Of a stretch of 64,000 bases of DNA, positions 1 to 11,950 are shown piece after piece. Each line of letters starts with the position of its first letter. Positions within the stretch are counted from its first letter, which is position 1. This DNA comes from Erythrophleum ivorense (taxonomy: Eukaryota; Streptophyta; Magnoliopsida; Fabales; Fabaceae). The notes under the pieces are model-generated. The model made no database searches. It was not told where the DNA came from and saw nothing but the letters and a program-made list of their open reading frames with translations. A program made the position numbers and the translations under genes. The stretch covers positions 62,001-126,000 of the forward strand of contig JAIUCV010000351.1 in NCBI GenBank assembly GCA_026724425.1, given 5' to 3'.

Positions 1-485
1 GCTAATTGTTAAAAATACCTTATAACCCCCAAAAAAAAACCTCAGTTCAACTTAACAAAATACAATTACAATACAATTAAAAAATTTTAAATTAATATAT
101 ACATGTTGTATATACTTATATTAAGTTAATAATAAATAAGTATGTAAATTAAGAGAATCTTTTTATCAAAAAATGAAATAGAAGATTAATCTTATACGTA
201 ATATTCATACCCATTACATAAATACAATGCATTTACTTACGATTCTCGAATGACTGATGAGCATGATGATATATAACGTGAATTGAGTAGGCATCACCTA
301 TTAATTACATTCAAGTATTGATAATTGTAAGAGGTTTACATACAAACTTGATCTCATTTTAATATTGTAAATATTATAATTTAGTCTATTCGATCAGTTT
401 AAATTTAATAAATGTTTCTTTTAATATTTAAAAGTAATTAATACAATTAAATTCTTTTGTCTTAGCTTAAATTGTTAGATAAAAA

Positions 486-516
<31 letters not shown>

Positions 517-3500
517 TCTATATATAATGTTTAGCTAGATAAATATTATTTCAGATAGGAAGAAAAGATATTATCTTTCTTTAAGAATCTACGATTGATT
601 CTTTTGGGAAGTATTCATTTGGAATTAAAACATAAAAAAATCAAGTTAATATAAAAGGTGCACCTTTGAAGTCACGAGATCAAGAATAGCATGGAGTACA
701 AATTAAAGACACTCAAACAATAACAACAAATGAAATCATGACTTAGTCGGATGATCTTTTTTACGTTTTTCCTCTCAAATTCAAATAAAATTTAGAGTGG
801 TTTTATTTGATTATTTATCATCTACGAATCCATATAATTTAAACCACATTTATATATGCAAGTTAACGACAGGGACATCATTATTTATCAATGCTACTAA
901 AATATAAGTAAGGTCAAAAGACTTAATTATATTATTTCTAAATTTTAAGAGATAACATTGATTCAATTAATATTAGAAGGACTACATTAGAAATATATTT
1001 AAGTCCTTATAAGAGGTGAAAAATTCAAAATTTTTTGTATTATCATTAAAAAAAATGATAATCAATCGGGAATCTAGGGAAGCTTGTTGGTTCTCTGGTG
1101 ATTATTAATGCATCAAATTTATTAATGATTATCCACATATCGTCCTTGTTTTTGTTTATGTCAATGCTGGACTTTATTATAGACCCAAAAAAAAAAATTG
1201 CTTCGCTGATGTCGTTTTCGACTGAAATAAGCACTAATTAATTACTTGAATTTTGTGGTAGAGAGGGATCCAAAGTAAATGATTGAGACTGTGATAATGA
1301 CTTGGCAACACATGGGAGAGCCTTCTCCATTTGTTTTCTCTGTTGCGTATGTTCTTTTTCGCATGAATGTGCTGATGAGTCTTATGGGGATCACATTGCA
1401 ACTGAGGCTGCTTTCTCTTTTTTTGGACCACAAAAGATAAGGACAAGCCGTTTCTCTGTATTTCCCAAAATTGAGAACTTTTTTTTATTTAAATAATCTA
1501 AATTAGATTTGAAAAGGTCTAAATCTAATTTTTTTAAAAAATTATTATTTTTTAAAATAAAATGAGATGAAAATGTTTTTTTCAACTATTGACTTTAAAA
1601 ATAATAAAAGAAACTACACTTCAAGAGACCATCAGCCATTCATGAAGCCTAGCTAGGGACCACTGAGTTTTTCATTTCTTACGACAAAATTTAGGTAAAT
1701 TTCCAAGGTGTTTGTTATAGAATTTTTAATTAATAGTAAATAATTAAAAAAACTTTACTTAAATTTTGTTATTTTCTTAATAAGATAGAAGCATGTGAAG
1801 ACAATTGTGGCGTTCCATAAAAAAATGATTTTTTTTTTTTTTAAGTTGGATCTAAATGTTAGATTCCAAATTGTGATATCAGCTTTGTCCTATCTGAGGC
1901 CGTGGCAGACATTGGGTCTTCAGTTCTTTTAATTTCTTTGAACCATACGACAATAGATTCTTCGGTAAAAGCAACGTAAAAAACACGGCATTAATTTGGC
2001 TTGTCTTTTTATTTATCAATTTGATGTTGATACATGAAAAATAATAAAAATAAAGGAATAAAATGCTAGAAATTTTGTTTATATATGGTAGCCACGCTTG
2101 CCAAGGATTAAACCAAGAGTCCAAATCAAAATCACAAGAATAGACCAATGTTACATGTTAATCCACTTTATAATCCTAGTATTGTCGTCATCATGACTTC
2201 TCTCAATTTTTTGCCTGAAATTAATTCTCTGAATAATTGTTTTAAAAATACATGCACTCATATTGTTAATATAATAAATTAAAAATTTTACTCCATATGA
2301 ATATTTAAAGAGGATATAAATTCATAGTTGGCAATAATAATAATAATATGTTAGGAGTGGTTAAGCACTTAAGAGGGAGGTAAATTGGGTGTTTAAAACT
2401 AATTAATTGTCTTTTAAATGAAGCAATTAGAGTCTTAAGAGTATTAAATGAAAATTGAAAGCTAAGTAAGTAGAGAAACTTCAACGCAAGTTAAAGATAA
2501 CAAAAAAAAAGAATACAAGATAAATATTACTTAAAATTGAAGTAAAAGGATGAACAAAATCAAATAAATTGTAAGAACTAAAAGAGAAAGAAACAAGAAG
2601 ATCAAACACAGTTAACTAAATTGAGATTGTTTACTGTGTCCCGCATAATGTCACTGTACATTAGTTATTTGAAATAATTTGAATTTTGAAATGGAGGAAA
2701 GCTTTTTAGCTGAAACAAAATTACTAGCTTTTGGGACCTCGAGAGGCCTATTAGTAGTTTTGCAGTTCTTTGTTTCTGATTTTAAAGGCTACCAGTAAAC
2801 TTGCACCTCTTTGGTTAAGAAATTTTTAACTCTTACAGTCAACTAGTTGACTCTCAAAACCTCTCAAATGATCTCATGCTGTCCTCATTTTTAGATAGCG
2901 TCCTATATTCTCTTCATACTGAGCTTAATAATAGGTGGAACTTAGACGCAACTTTTTTATATATTTACTTTTAAATTATATTTTTTTTATATCTTAATAT
3001 TATAAGATTAATTTTTTTTAAAAAATTTAATAGTAAATATATAAAAAAATTTACTTAAATTTTATCTTAAAATAATATAGCTTTCCTTGTGACATTCCAT
3101 TATTCTCAATTTATGTTTATGGGGAATATCACTTATGAAGACTCTTTCTACTGGAGAAAATTATTATTTTGATATAAATTATTTCACACTTATCTTATAT
3201 TTTATATTTAATTGTTAAATCGGTATAATAATTATGAAAGCATTAAAAAATAAATTATAAGTAAAATGATAAAAAAAAGTATAAAAATAAGATATAATCT
3301 CATAATTTGTGTTCATATTTTGGTCAAGTATAACATTATTTGCTGAAAGATTTAACATTGAAAGAGGTGCACGTATGCTTATCCTGTTATCCCTTACACT
3401 AGTCTTTAACCGTACGGTTGAGGTGATCTGTCATTTTTCTTATTAAATTAACAAAAAGACACAAGTAAGAGACAGAACTGCATATTAGTCTAAACTTTCT

Positions 3501-4170
3501 TCTTTTAACAATTGAGAATCTGTTAAAAAAGCATGAATTGCATGACCCTCGCTGACACGTATAAGGTGCTTGGGATATTCCTCCTCTCCAGGCAGGCAAG
3601 ATCCATGTGAATATTAAAAAAATTAAAAATTAATTAAAGAAAAGTCATAGTCCCCTCATATGAAAGACCGCGGCCTCCATAATGTTGTTGACGACGCGCT
3701 GTGCAGCAGACGGCCGACACCGGGCAAGGCATGCCCTCTTTTTCACTCTTTCACATTCTCTGCGTCCGCCCTCTCCTCCCCCAATTCAACGCTATGCATC
3801 GCCTTAACTTTGTTTTATTTATATAATAATATAGGGAATAATTAAATATAAAATTCAGTTATATAATTTGATATTATTTAATTAGTAAATGAATTATATT
3901 TTATTTAATTTAAACTTTTTATTAAAAAATATAAATAATATGATATTCTAAAACTTGAAAAAAAATTTTAATATGACCACCTCGAATCACTCCCTGTACA
4001 TCTTCAATATTGTTATCATCCGCAGCCTCCTTTTTTTTTTAATTATTATTATTATTATTATTAATTATAGTGGTTATATCATCATCGTCGTCATATTTAC
4101 AACTGGGTTATAAAAAAACCATAATCTCACCCATTCCCCCCAGCTTACTCGGTTGATTTAAAATTAAAAC
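1..4170. other. AT-rich intergenic DNA without a recognised gene
   Basis: No open frame here has a recognisable domain; the short ones (for example 1302-1496, 1879-2148, 3660-3845) lack family motifs. A poly-A run followed by a TA dinucleotide microsatellite lies at about 480-526, and an ATT trinucleotide run at about 4042-4065. The block 3660-3810 is clearly more GC-rich than its surroundings but gives no recognisable protein. The last few hundred bases are presumably the upstream regulatory region of the kinase gene at 4357. Confidence 0.6.
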
Positions 4171-4176
4171 TTCAGG

Positions 4177-4184
4177 TTTAAATA
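4177..4184 (+). promoter_or_regulatory. TATA-like box upstream of the CIPK gene
   Basis: The motif TTTAAATA sits 173 bases before the kinase start codon and is followed by a pyrimidine-rich, C-rich stretch (about 4185-4330) typical of a plant 5' leader. It fits the distance expected for a TATA element with a start site near 4210. This is inferred from position only. Confidence 0.3.
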
Positions 4185-4356
4185 CCCTTCCTCCTCATCA
4201 GCAATTCCGTGTGCCCCCACTCCACACCTTTTTTATTTTCCTTACAACCTAAGATTTTGCAAACCCCTCTCAATCTCAATTCACTTCTTAAACTCTTCCC
4301 TTTAGTTCCTCCTAAAATTCCCATTAATTCAACGGCGAGTTGTAGTAAGCGACATC

Positions 4357-5676
4357 ATGCGGGAGACATACGACGTTGCCGTTGAAGATGACGCACCGTC
4401 GTCCACCACCGCCTGCGACGCCTCCTTGGGGGTCGTTTTGCTCGGGAAATACGAGTTGAAAAAGTTGCTAGGTGTCGGAGCTTTTGCCAAGGTGTATCTC
4501 GCGACGAATGTGAGTACTGGACAGAGCGTCGCTATTAAAGCCGTGAGCAAGCGGGAAGTTTTCAAACAAGGTCTCACGGTGCACGTTGAGAGGGAAATCT
4601 CTATCATGCGCCGCTTGCACCATCCCTACACCGTTAAGCTCTTCGAAGTCCTCGCTTCCAAGACTAAAATTTACTTCGTCCTGGAATTCGCCGAGGGCGG
4701 TGAGCTCTTTCACAAGGTCGCGCAGGGAAGATTCTCCGAAGATCTCAGCCGTCGCTACTTCCATCAATTAATCTCCGCCGTCCGATACTGCCACTCAGCC
4801 GGCGTATTCCACCGCGACCTCAAGCTCGATAACCTCTTAATCGACCAGAATATGGACCTCAAAGTTTCCGACTTCGGGTTGAGTGCGCTCCATGACCATG
4901 TCCGACCCGACGGGTTGCTACACACCGTTTGCGGCACCCCGGCTTACGTGGCGCCGGAAATGCTCGCAAAGAAAGGCTACGACGGAGCGAAGGTGGATGT
5001 GTGGTCGTGCGGAGTCATCCTCTTCGTCCTTACCGCCGGGTACTTGCCTTTCAACGACCAGAATCTGGCTGTCATGTACAGGAAGATCTACCGAGGGCAA
5101 TTTCGGTTTCCGAGATGGACGTCGCCGGAACTCCGGCGATTCCTGTCTCGGTTGCTGGACAGGAATCCGGAGACAAGAATCACCGTCGATGAGATCCTAC
5201 GGGACCCATGGTTCAGCAAAGGTTATAGGGAGGTCCGGATCCAGCACAAGGAGTTCGAATTGGATCACGAGACCCGAACCAATGGATTGAACGCCTTCGA
5301 TTTGATCTCGTTTTCGTCCGGGTTTGATATGTCGGGTTTTCTTACCGACCCGGGAGTTTCGGTTTGCGTGGAACGCGTCGTTTCGGGGGAAAAACCGGAG
5401 AGGGTAATGGAGAAGGTGGAAGAGGTGGCGAAGGCGGAGAGAGTGAGTATGAAGAAGAAGGAGAATGGGGTCGGAGCGAGGCTGGAGGGGCAGAATGGTA
5501 ATTTACTTGTTCTTGTTGGTATTTACCGCTTAACGGATAAACTGGTTGTGGTTGAGGTAAAGATGAGAGAAAATAAAGTTGGAAATGGTCTACAATTTTG
5601 GGAGGATAAATTGAAGCCGCAGCTTCATAAATTAGTATATAAACCGGAAGCACCGGTCCTCGGACACAAAACATAA
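4357..5676 (+). CDS. CIPK: CBL-interacting protein kinase (CIPK/SnRK3), intronless, CIPK4/7-like
   Basis: A serine/threonine kinase of 439 residues that in this family binds calcineurin B-like calcium sensors and phosphorylates targets such as ion transporters. The kinase domain spans about residues 32-286: glycine loop GVGAFAKV (39-46), ATP lysine K61, helix-C E80, catalytic HRD (152-154) followed by LKLDN rather than the commoner LKPEN, DFG (172-174) and APE (199-201). The activation segment contains the conserved CGTPAYVAPE. The C-terminal regulatory part has the NAF/FISL motif with N312-A313-F314 (LNAFDLISFSSGFDMSGF), the autoinhibitory CBL-binding site, then a phosphatase-interaction-like stretch at about 355-405. 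One uninterrupted frame of about normal CIPK length (430-450) places it in the intron-poor CIPK clade; similarity to CIPK4/7 is from memory. The ATG at 4357 is the first in frame and leaves a short family-typical N-terminus. GC content is much higher than the flanks, as expected for a real gene. Confidence 0.96.
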   Translation: MRETYDVAVEDDAPSSTTACDASLGVVLLGKYELKKLLGVGAFAKVYLATNVSTGQSVAIKAVSKREVFKQGLTVHVEREISIMRRLHHPYTVKLFEVLASKTKIYFVLEFAEGGELFHKVAQGRFSEDLSRRYFHQLISAVRYCHSAGVFHRDLKLDNLLIDQNMDLKVSDFGLSALHDHVRPDGLLHTVCGTPAYVAPEMLAKKGYDGAKVDVWSCGVILFVLTAGYLPFNDQNLAVMYRKIYRGQFRFPRWTSPELRRFLSRLLDRNPETRITVDEILRDPWFSKGYREVRIQHKEFELDHETRTNGLNAFDLISFSSGFDMSGFLTDPGVSVCVERVVSGEKPERVMEKVEEVAKAERVSMKKKENGVGARLEGQNGNLLVLVGIYRLTDKLVVVEVKMRENKVGNGLQFWEDKLKPQLHKLVYKPEAPVLGHKT

Positions 5677-6330
5677 TAGGGAAATTCGGTTTTGTTTGCT
5701 AATTGAGTTTCAACTTTCAACTCAGTGAGTAGAATAGTGTTCCCCTGAATCCCGGTGTATCATAACGACCTTTCCACGCCCAATGAATGAGAGACGAAAT
5801 ACCCTTCTATTCTTTAAGGAAAAATATATTTTAATTTTAGTGAATAAATTTTAAAAGATAATTCTTTATCTTCCATAAAAAAACACAATATCCCTTCTCA
5901 GACTTCTTTCTAAACTAGTTCTTCTCAGTCTTTATAAATGAGAGATAGTTTATAACCTTTTTCTTACCTCAAAAAATAAAGATATTTTTTATATTTTAGA
6001 ATTAATTTATTAAATTGTTCTTGAGTCTTAGTTCAGGTATAACATATACTTTTATCTGAAAAAAAAGAGTAAAATTTTTTTAATCATAAAATTATAAGTG
6101 CAAAAATAATAATCTGGAACGCTAGAAGAAGTGGTAGCTTGAAGAGAATGGATGGGTAGGAGAATGGTCAGTTCTTCGTTGGAGACAAATTTTGGATATA
6201 AATCACAACCAATCATGTAGATTAGTGACAAGGGTAGCTGAAATCGATTGGTCTACCCGGATCCGGATCCACCACATTCTTTGCCTTATAATTGTGGAAA
6301 TATAAACAATTAATTCCTTTTTTATTAGAG
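5677..6330. other. Intergenic DNA downstream of the CIPK gene
   Basis: Contains the presumed 3' untranslated region of the kinase and then AT-rich sequence. I see no further gene, RNA or element. Confidence 0.5.
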
Positions 6331-6985
6331 CATTGACTTATAATGAGTCAGAAAGGAAAAGAGCATCTTTTTGTTCATCACGAGTTGACGTTGGAAAATG
6401 ATGTGCCATATCAAACTGACAATTCCACCAAAACATCATGCATGGTGTAGCCCAAGAACAATATTGATCTGAAAGTACAATATCAGGTGAAATATTTCAT
6501 TGACACATTCACTTTAATACATTTTTGTTGGCTTTGTACATTAATTGATTGTAAGCATTAACTTATAATGACTCAGAAAGGAAAAAATGCATCTTTTGTT
6601 CATCGTAAGTTGTTGCTGGAAAATGCTGCCATATCAAACTAACAATTCTAAGAAAACATAATGCATGATGCAGTCCAAGAATTAGTGAGCTGAATGTACA
6701 ATATCAGGTGAAATATTTCATTGACACAATCACTTTAATACGTTTTTGTTAGCTTTTTACATTAATTGATTGTAAGCATTAACTTTTAATGACACAGAAA
6801 GGAAAAAATGCATTTTTTGTTCATCGTAAGTTGTCGCTGGAAAATGCTGCCATATCTAACTGACAATTCCAATAAAACATCAAGCATGATTTAGTCCAAG
6901 AATTAGTGAGCTGAATGTACAATATCCGATGAAATAAAACATCATGCATGATGTAGTCCTAGCATTAACTTAATTGATTGTATGT
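6331..6985. repeat. Tandem repeat, about 2.8 copies of a ~223-bp unit
   Basis: Units start at 6331, 6556 and 6777 with the recurring opening CATTAACTTATAATGACTCA (first copy CATTGACTTATAATGAGTCA). Each carries the same later landmarks: a TTGTTCATC segment, GGAAAATGCTGCCATATC, an AACATCATGCATGATG-like segment, ACAATATCAGGTGAAATA and ACATTAATTGATTGTAAG. The third unit is truncated near 6935 and followed by a scrambled piece repeating the ATCATGCATGATGTAG and TTAATTGATTGTA parts. The spacing of 225 and 221 bases shows true tandem copies. No coding potential is evident. Confidence 0.9.
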
Positions 6986-7128
6986 CCTATATTCCTAAGA
7001 TTTTTTTTTTTGACATCAGATTATTCATTACAAATTATTTTATTGGACCAGCGGATGTAGACGTGAGATAACGAAAGATTCGAAGATGCCACTAGTATGG
7101 CATGATTTGAGTAGTAATGTTAAAGTAA

Positions 7129-7434
7129 TTTATTTATAGATTAAATTATATAAATTTTTTTTTTAATTTTGTTAAAAGTGTGAATATACATTTTAGTCTA
7201 ATTTTAAAATTTTTGGCTAAAATATTTTTCATTAATCCAAATAGAAAAAAGACTAATTAATCAGGTATTTAGATTAATGAATAATATTTTAGTCAAAAAA
7301 TTTAAAATTGAACTAAAGTATAATATAATTTTTTTGTTTCAAAAGAATTTTATGTACGTTAAAAAATTAAAAATAAAAAAATTTGTATAGTTTTAGTAAA
7401 TTTTAAAATAAGTATATTTAATCCATTTATAAAA
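7129..7434. repeat. AT-rich foldback (inverted-repeat) element, MITE-like
   Basis: The left arm (about 7129-7262) and the right arm (about 7263-7434) are imperfect reverse complements. Matching landmarks are ATTTATAGATTAAAT with ATTTAATCCATTTATA, ACATTTTAGTCTAATTTT with AAAATTGAACTAAAGTAT, and CATTAATCCAAAT with ATTTAGATTAATG. The transcript of either strand could form a hairpin of about 150 bp with a very short loop. No target duplication was identified, so the exact ends and class are uncertain. Confidence 0.7.
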
Positions 7435-10400
7435 AAGTTGGATTTGCATCAAGTTATGTACACACACATATGAAGTTATTTGATAAGTATGAAGCAATTG
7501 AAGTAGGTGGGATGGCTGTCATTTGTGGCATAATATAGATAATCGAATCATACATGAGCATGGGATTTTATCAAATGTACGTTACGTTTCATTTGACATA
7601 TCACACACCGAACATTCTTATCAATAATTATCTTAATTAATTAGGGCACTTGCACATGTACCGCGCAGCGTATATTATTCTAACCTACTGATCAATCTTA
7701 TCCTAAGGAATAATAGAGGACAAAAAGTGTCATGACATATCCTATACTGACATTTTCATATTATTTATTTTCTAAGACAACAAAATACAATTACAATAAA
7801 ACTTTTAACAATGATTTTATAGACTTTCCACATGTCAAACGAATATATAGGGGGTCAAAATTAAGATTTCTTTTTATTTTAGTCCATAAACTCCATATAC
7901 AAATTTGTTTTGACTTATAGGATCATCATATAAGTCTTAATTGCATAAGAGAGCTATGTAACCAAATTTAGCTTTCTTTAACATAATATGGTCCAAAATT
8001 TGAAAAATTTATAACTTTGCCTTTATAATTTTAATTTATGCAAATTAGATACTCATGAAAAAACTTATTATTTGAACTTTATGATATAACAATTTTAAAT
8101 GAAAATGAATCCTTTGACCTTTAAAAAGACACGAAATCTAAAGATTGTGTAAAGTGAATGATAATTGTATAATTTATCATTTTATGACCAAATTAAAAAT
8201 TTTATTAAAAATTTTATAAAGTTTAAAAAAATAAAATTTTTAATTTGTTGAAAAACTCTATATATTCTTTAAATGTTCACTAAATTTTTGCCTTAAACTA
8301 GGTCATTTTGACTATTAAGGATAAGGTTGCAATTTATGACTCATTTGAACTAAAATTTGATTATAAAATGGTTTATTTAGACCCTAACATGCAATCTCTT
8401 CCTTTGAGCAAAATTTAATCCATTCTTGTTGCATTTTCATTAGAACCATTACATAAAATATGACTAATTACAAAAAATAACTATCTCACACCCAATATGA
8501 CACATGGAACCCATAGTACATAACATAGCAAATCATATTCATAATTACATTAAATTGGCATATATTTATGATCAAAATCTTATATATGAAATGCTATTAT
8601 ATATCATCACAGTATACATCATATTTGCTACTACTTGATTTCATAATATACATCAAATTACCACATACATCAAAAGGCTACTACTACACTTCCTAAGGTT
8701 ATAATTCTTCTCGGTCTTCTTCTCCTTGCTTAAAGAACCTGTCATGGTTAGTGGGAGATAAAAGAGATGAGATTATTAAGAGAATTTTAGTAACAAATCT
8801 CATTCCAAATCAATACATACAATAAATGCAAATAAGAAAATGCAAGCATGTAGATTATATGAATCAAATAACTCAAACAAGAAAATTGGCATGAAACTTC
8901 AATTCTCATCTAGTCATGGCATAAAAATGTGCTAACTAAATTCATTTGTAGGCTAATGAAAAACTACTATGCTCAATTCCTTAATATACTTGCTTAGAGC
9001 CTAACATGATATCATACATGCATAAAAATTATGATAAAAGTCAATTCAAAACATAATTGATGCAATCATCAAACAACCAAATATACAAACATCTTAACTT
9101 ACATATACATCTAAATGTATGCAAGATAAGAAGAGATAGTTACCTTATGAAAGTAGAACCCTTGAATTACCACTAACTCACTTGTTCCTTCCCTTTCCTT
9201 TGTTCTTTCTCAATTTGACACTTACAAAATGATGGACTTCAACTAGCTTGGCCTATATACGTCAATTTGAAATGTAAAGCAACTCATTAAGATTTAGTCT
9301 AACTCATAAAGCCTATTAAAATTTGAAATGCAATTTCAACTACTTTAAGCTCCTTAAGTAGCAACTTTCATAATCTAATTTCTAAACTTTAAGATCTCAC
9401 TTTATATGAGTCATATGACTCTAATAGAACTCATTATAACTATCATATGTAAGTTTAAGTAAGCCTAATACCAAGTTACTTTATTAGATCTATTTGAATA
9501 TAAATTTTCACCTTTCAAAATAAAGTTCCTAAATTCATTTAAATGGTTCTATTAGTATTCATTGCTCATATTTAGACCTCTTAAAACTTTAGAACTTATG
9601 AAAACACTCTCTACATGCTTCTTCTACCTCTTGGTCAAGGCATGTACACTTTGTCTTTAAATGAAGGCTTTTGTCATTTCCATGGAGAATTTGGTAGGAG
9701 TAGGATATTTAGGACTCATTTCTAGTTCAAATATGGCTTTAGGAGATTTAAATTATCTTATCAAGGTTTTACACTTTCCATGGTTTAATTGGAACCCTAC
9801 ATGATATAACTTGCTTCCTATGGCTTTCTATGTTATTTCATTGCATAATTACACTCTTTTAACTTCTAAGCCTTTGTTTCTATCATGTTCTTCATCAAAT
9901 ATAAGCTCTCTCCTCTGTCTCACTCTCTAGAAGAATTGAAGAAGGAGAAGATGTGCAAGAGAATAGCAAATTCTTGGCTTATATCATACATTATTTGGAA
10001 GTTTGTTGAATGAAGATTCTTACGCTATAATGGGTTGCTCTAAATCCCTTCTTTTTCTCAAGTGATTAGCCATAAAAATCTTCCTTTCAAGAAAGCAAAA
10101 CCACCATTAGAAAGGGCTTGAAGAGGAGAAGAAACTTCCTAACTAGCATAATATGAAATTGTGCAAGTTTTCTTGCATATTTGGCAACTTCTTCCCTTAT
10201 CTTTCCTCCTTTTTCCACACCTCTCTTGGTTTGGTTTAGAGTTGAATAGGTCAGTTATAAAGGTAGAAGAAGGCTGGCATGTTATAACATAAAGGGAGGA
10301 GATATTTCAAAATAAGTTTAAAAATTTCATTTACATCTCTACACTTTAACTCCTTCATTTGAACACACTTTAAATTCTTTTAAAAAATCGTCAGTTTTAT

Positions 10401-11527
10401 ATTAAAATTTAGCTTCACTAATTTATTAACAAAATCTATTTTGAAATTTTTGGAATTTAAAAATAGAGAGATTTAACATGAGATATTCATATTTCTTATC
10501 CCAATATGATATAATAAGATTAGTAGAATAACTAGGTGAGGTCACAATGGTTAAATATTTGATAGTATAAGTTTTAAGTTCTTAGGTAGCAGTATTTTTC
10601 ACAGGACGTTTAAGGAAATAAACAAACTAAAAGCCAATTAATAAATTATAATAAGCAAGAATAATACATGCTACATGTAAGTTAATTATAATGGAAATTT
10701 TTTAATTTTAATTATAATTGGAACATGCAAAATGCTATGTTCTGGCATACTTGAAGTCTAAATTTATAAATACAAGTTTTCTTGCTTTTTTATCCAATTT
10801 CTTTGATCTTGGTATGATTCTTTTCTAGCATTTTACTGATGCTTGAGTGATGTAGGAACATATACTGCTTGTTTTATTATAATAACCTTAGGTGGAATGT
10901 AACAATTTAATATTATATTGATGATCTATACAGTAAGTGCTACTCTTTTGTTCGCATTATAATCTTTGGGTTTTTGAGTTTCATGAATTAAAAAATAATA
11001 TGCTCTAAATTACTTAATATTTATGGTAGACCTAGATAGAGTTTAACCAAATAATCAAAAGGGAAATAAATTACAATCTTCATAGTATATATGGTCTATC
11101 TGTGTTGACATATTATAAATTGTTGAAATTTGTATTAGCCAAAAGCTAGGAGGTACTAATGGAAAAATATTAATTTATCTTTTTTTTTAATTGAGTTATA
11201 CTTGGTTTAACATTGATATGATGTATCTCAAGTTAAATAACTTTTATTTTATTATAAATATATTTATATGTGTTGGTATGTCTTTTTTCTTGAGGATTGG
11301 CTAAATAATTGATGAGATTTTGCTATGAAATTAAATTTGGAAAATTAACTTTCGGTTCTAGTTTTAAGCGATGAAGGGAGATGAGACATAACGCTCCAAA
11401 TGAGGGAATTTCCTAAATTCTAAATGTAGCTAAGCTTAAGAAAGAGGTTTTTGACAATGTATCGAGATGGGAATATGCAATTTATAAATGGAAATGAATA
11501 TTAAACCAAATTGCATAAACTAAATAG
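7435..11527. other. AT-rich intergenic DNA; possible decayed LTR at about 8690-10310
   Basis: No coding frame with a recognisable domain. The block at about 8690-10310 is less AT-rich and has a non-coding, leader-like composition (CT-rich stretches at 9175-9220 and 9900-9930). It resembles, in my memory, the long non-coding LTRs of plant Ty3/gypsy elements, but I could find neither paired ends nor a target duplication. That assignment is a weak inference. Confidence 0.3.
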
Positions 11528-11950
11528 TCTTTGAAATTGACAAAGGAGAAAACTTTGAAATAAAATGAATATAAATTAATTGGAATTGGATTGAAAGTTG
11601 TAAATAAAAATTTCAAAAAAGAGATAAAAAACTAATAAAAGATTGAATTACAAAAGTTGTAAAATAAGTTTTTTAAAATGTTTTTATGTGTCTTCCATGA
11701 TAATTTGAGCTCCCAATTTATAACATCTCCCGTTAAATATGTTCTTTGAAATTGACAAAAGAGAAAACTTTGAATAAAATGAATAAAAATTAATTGGAAT
11801 TGGATTGAAAGTCATAAATAAAAAAAAACTAATAAAAGATTGAATTAAAAAAAGTTGTAAAACAAGTTTTTTAAAATGTTTTTGTGCGTCTTGCATGATA
11901 ATTTTAGCTCCTAATTTATAATATCTCCCATTAAATATGTTTTTTATTGG
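11528..11950. repeat. Two tandem copies of a ~205-215-bp unit
   Basis: Copy 1 starts at 11528 and copy 2 at 11743, both with TCTTTGAAATTGACAAA. Both continue through AATTAATTGGAATTGGATTG, CTAATAAAAGATTGAATTA, AAGTTTTTTAAAATGTTTTT and a TATCTCCC(A/G)TTAAATATG end. The second copy lacks roughly a dozen bases in the middle. No coding potential; identity is high enough to suggest a fairly recent local duplication. Confidence 0.88.

Noticed and set aside
3660..3845. 61-residue frame in a GC-richer patch before the CIPK gene
   Set aside because: No recognisable motif, no supporting splice or promoter context, and no similarity I can name.
4329..4607. 92-residue minus-strand frame overlapping the CIPK start
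   Set aside because: Antisense to the strongly supported kinase frame; no motif.
5342..5674. 110-residue proline- and serine-rich minus-strand frame
   Set aside because: Antisense shadow of the CIPK regulatory domain.
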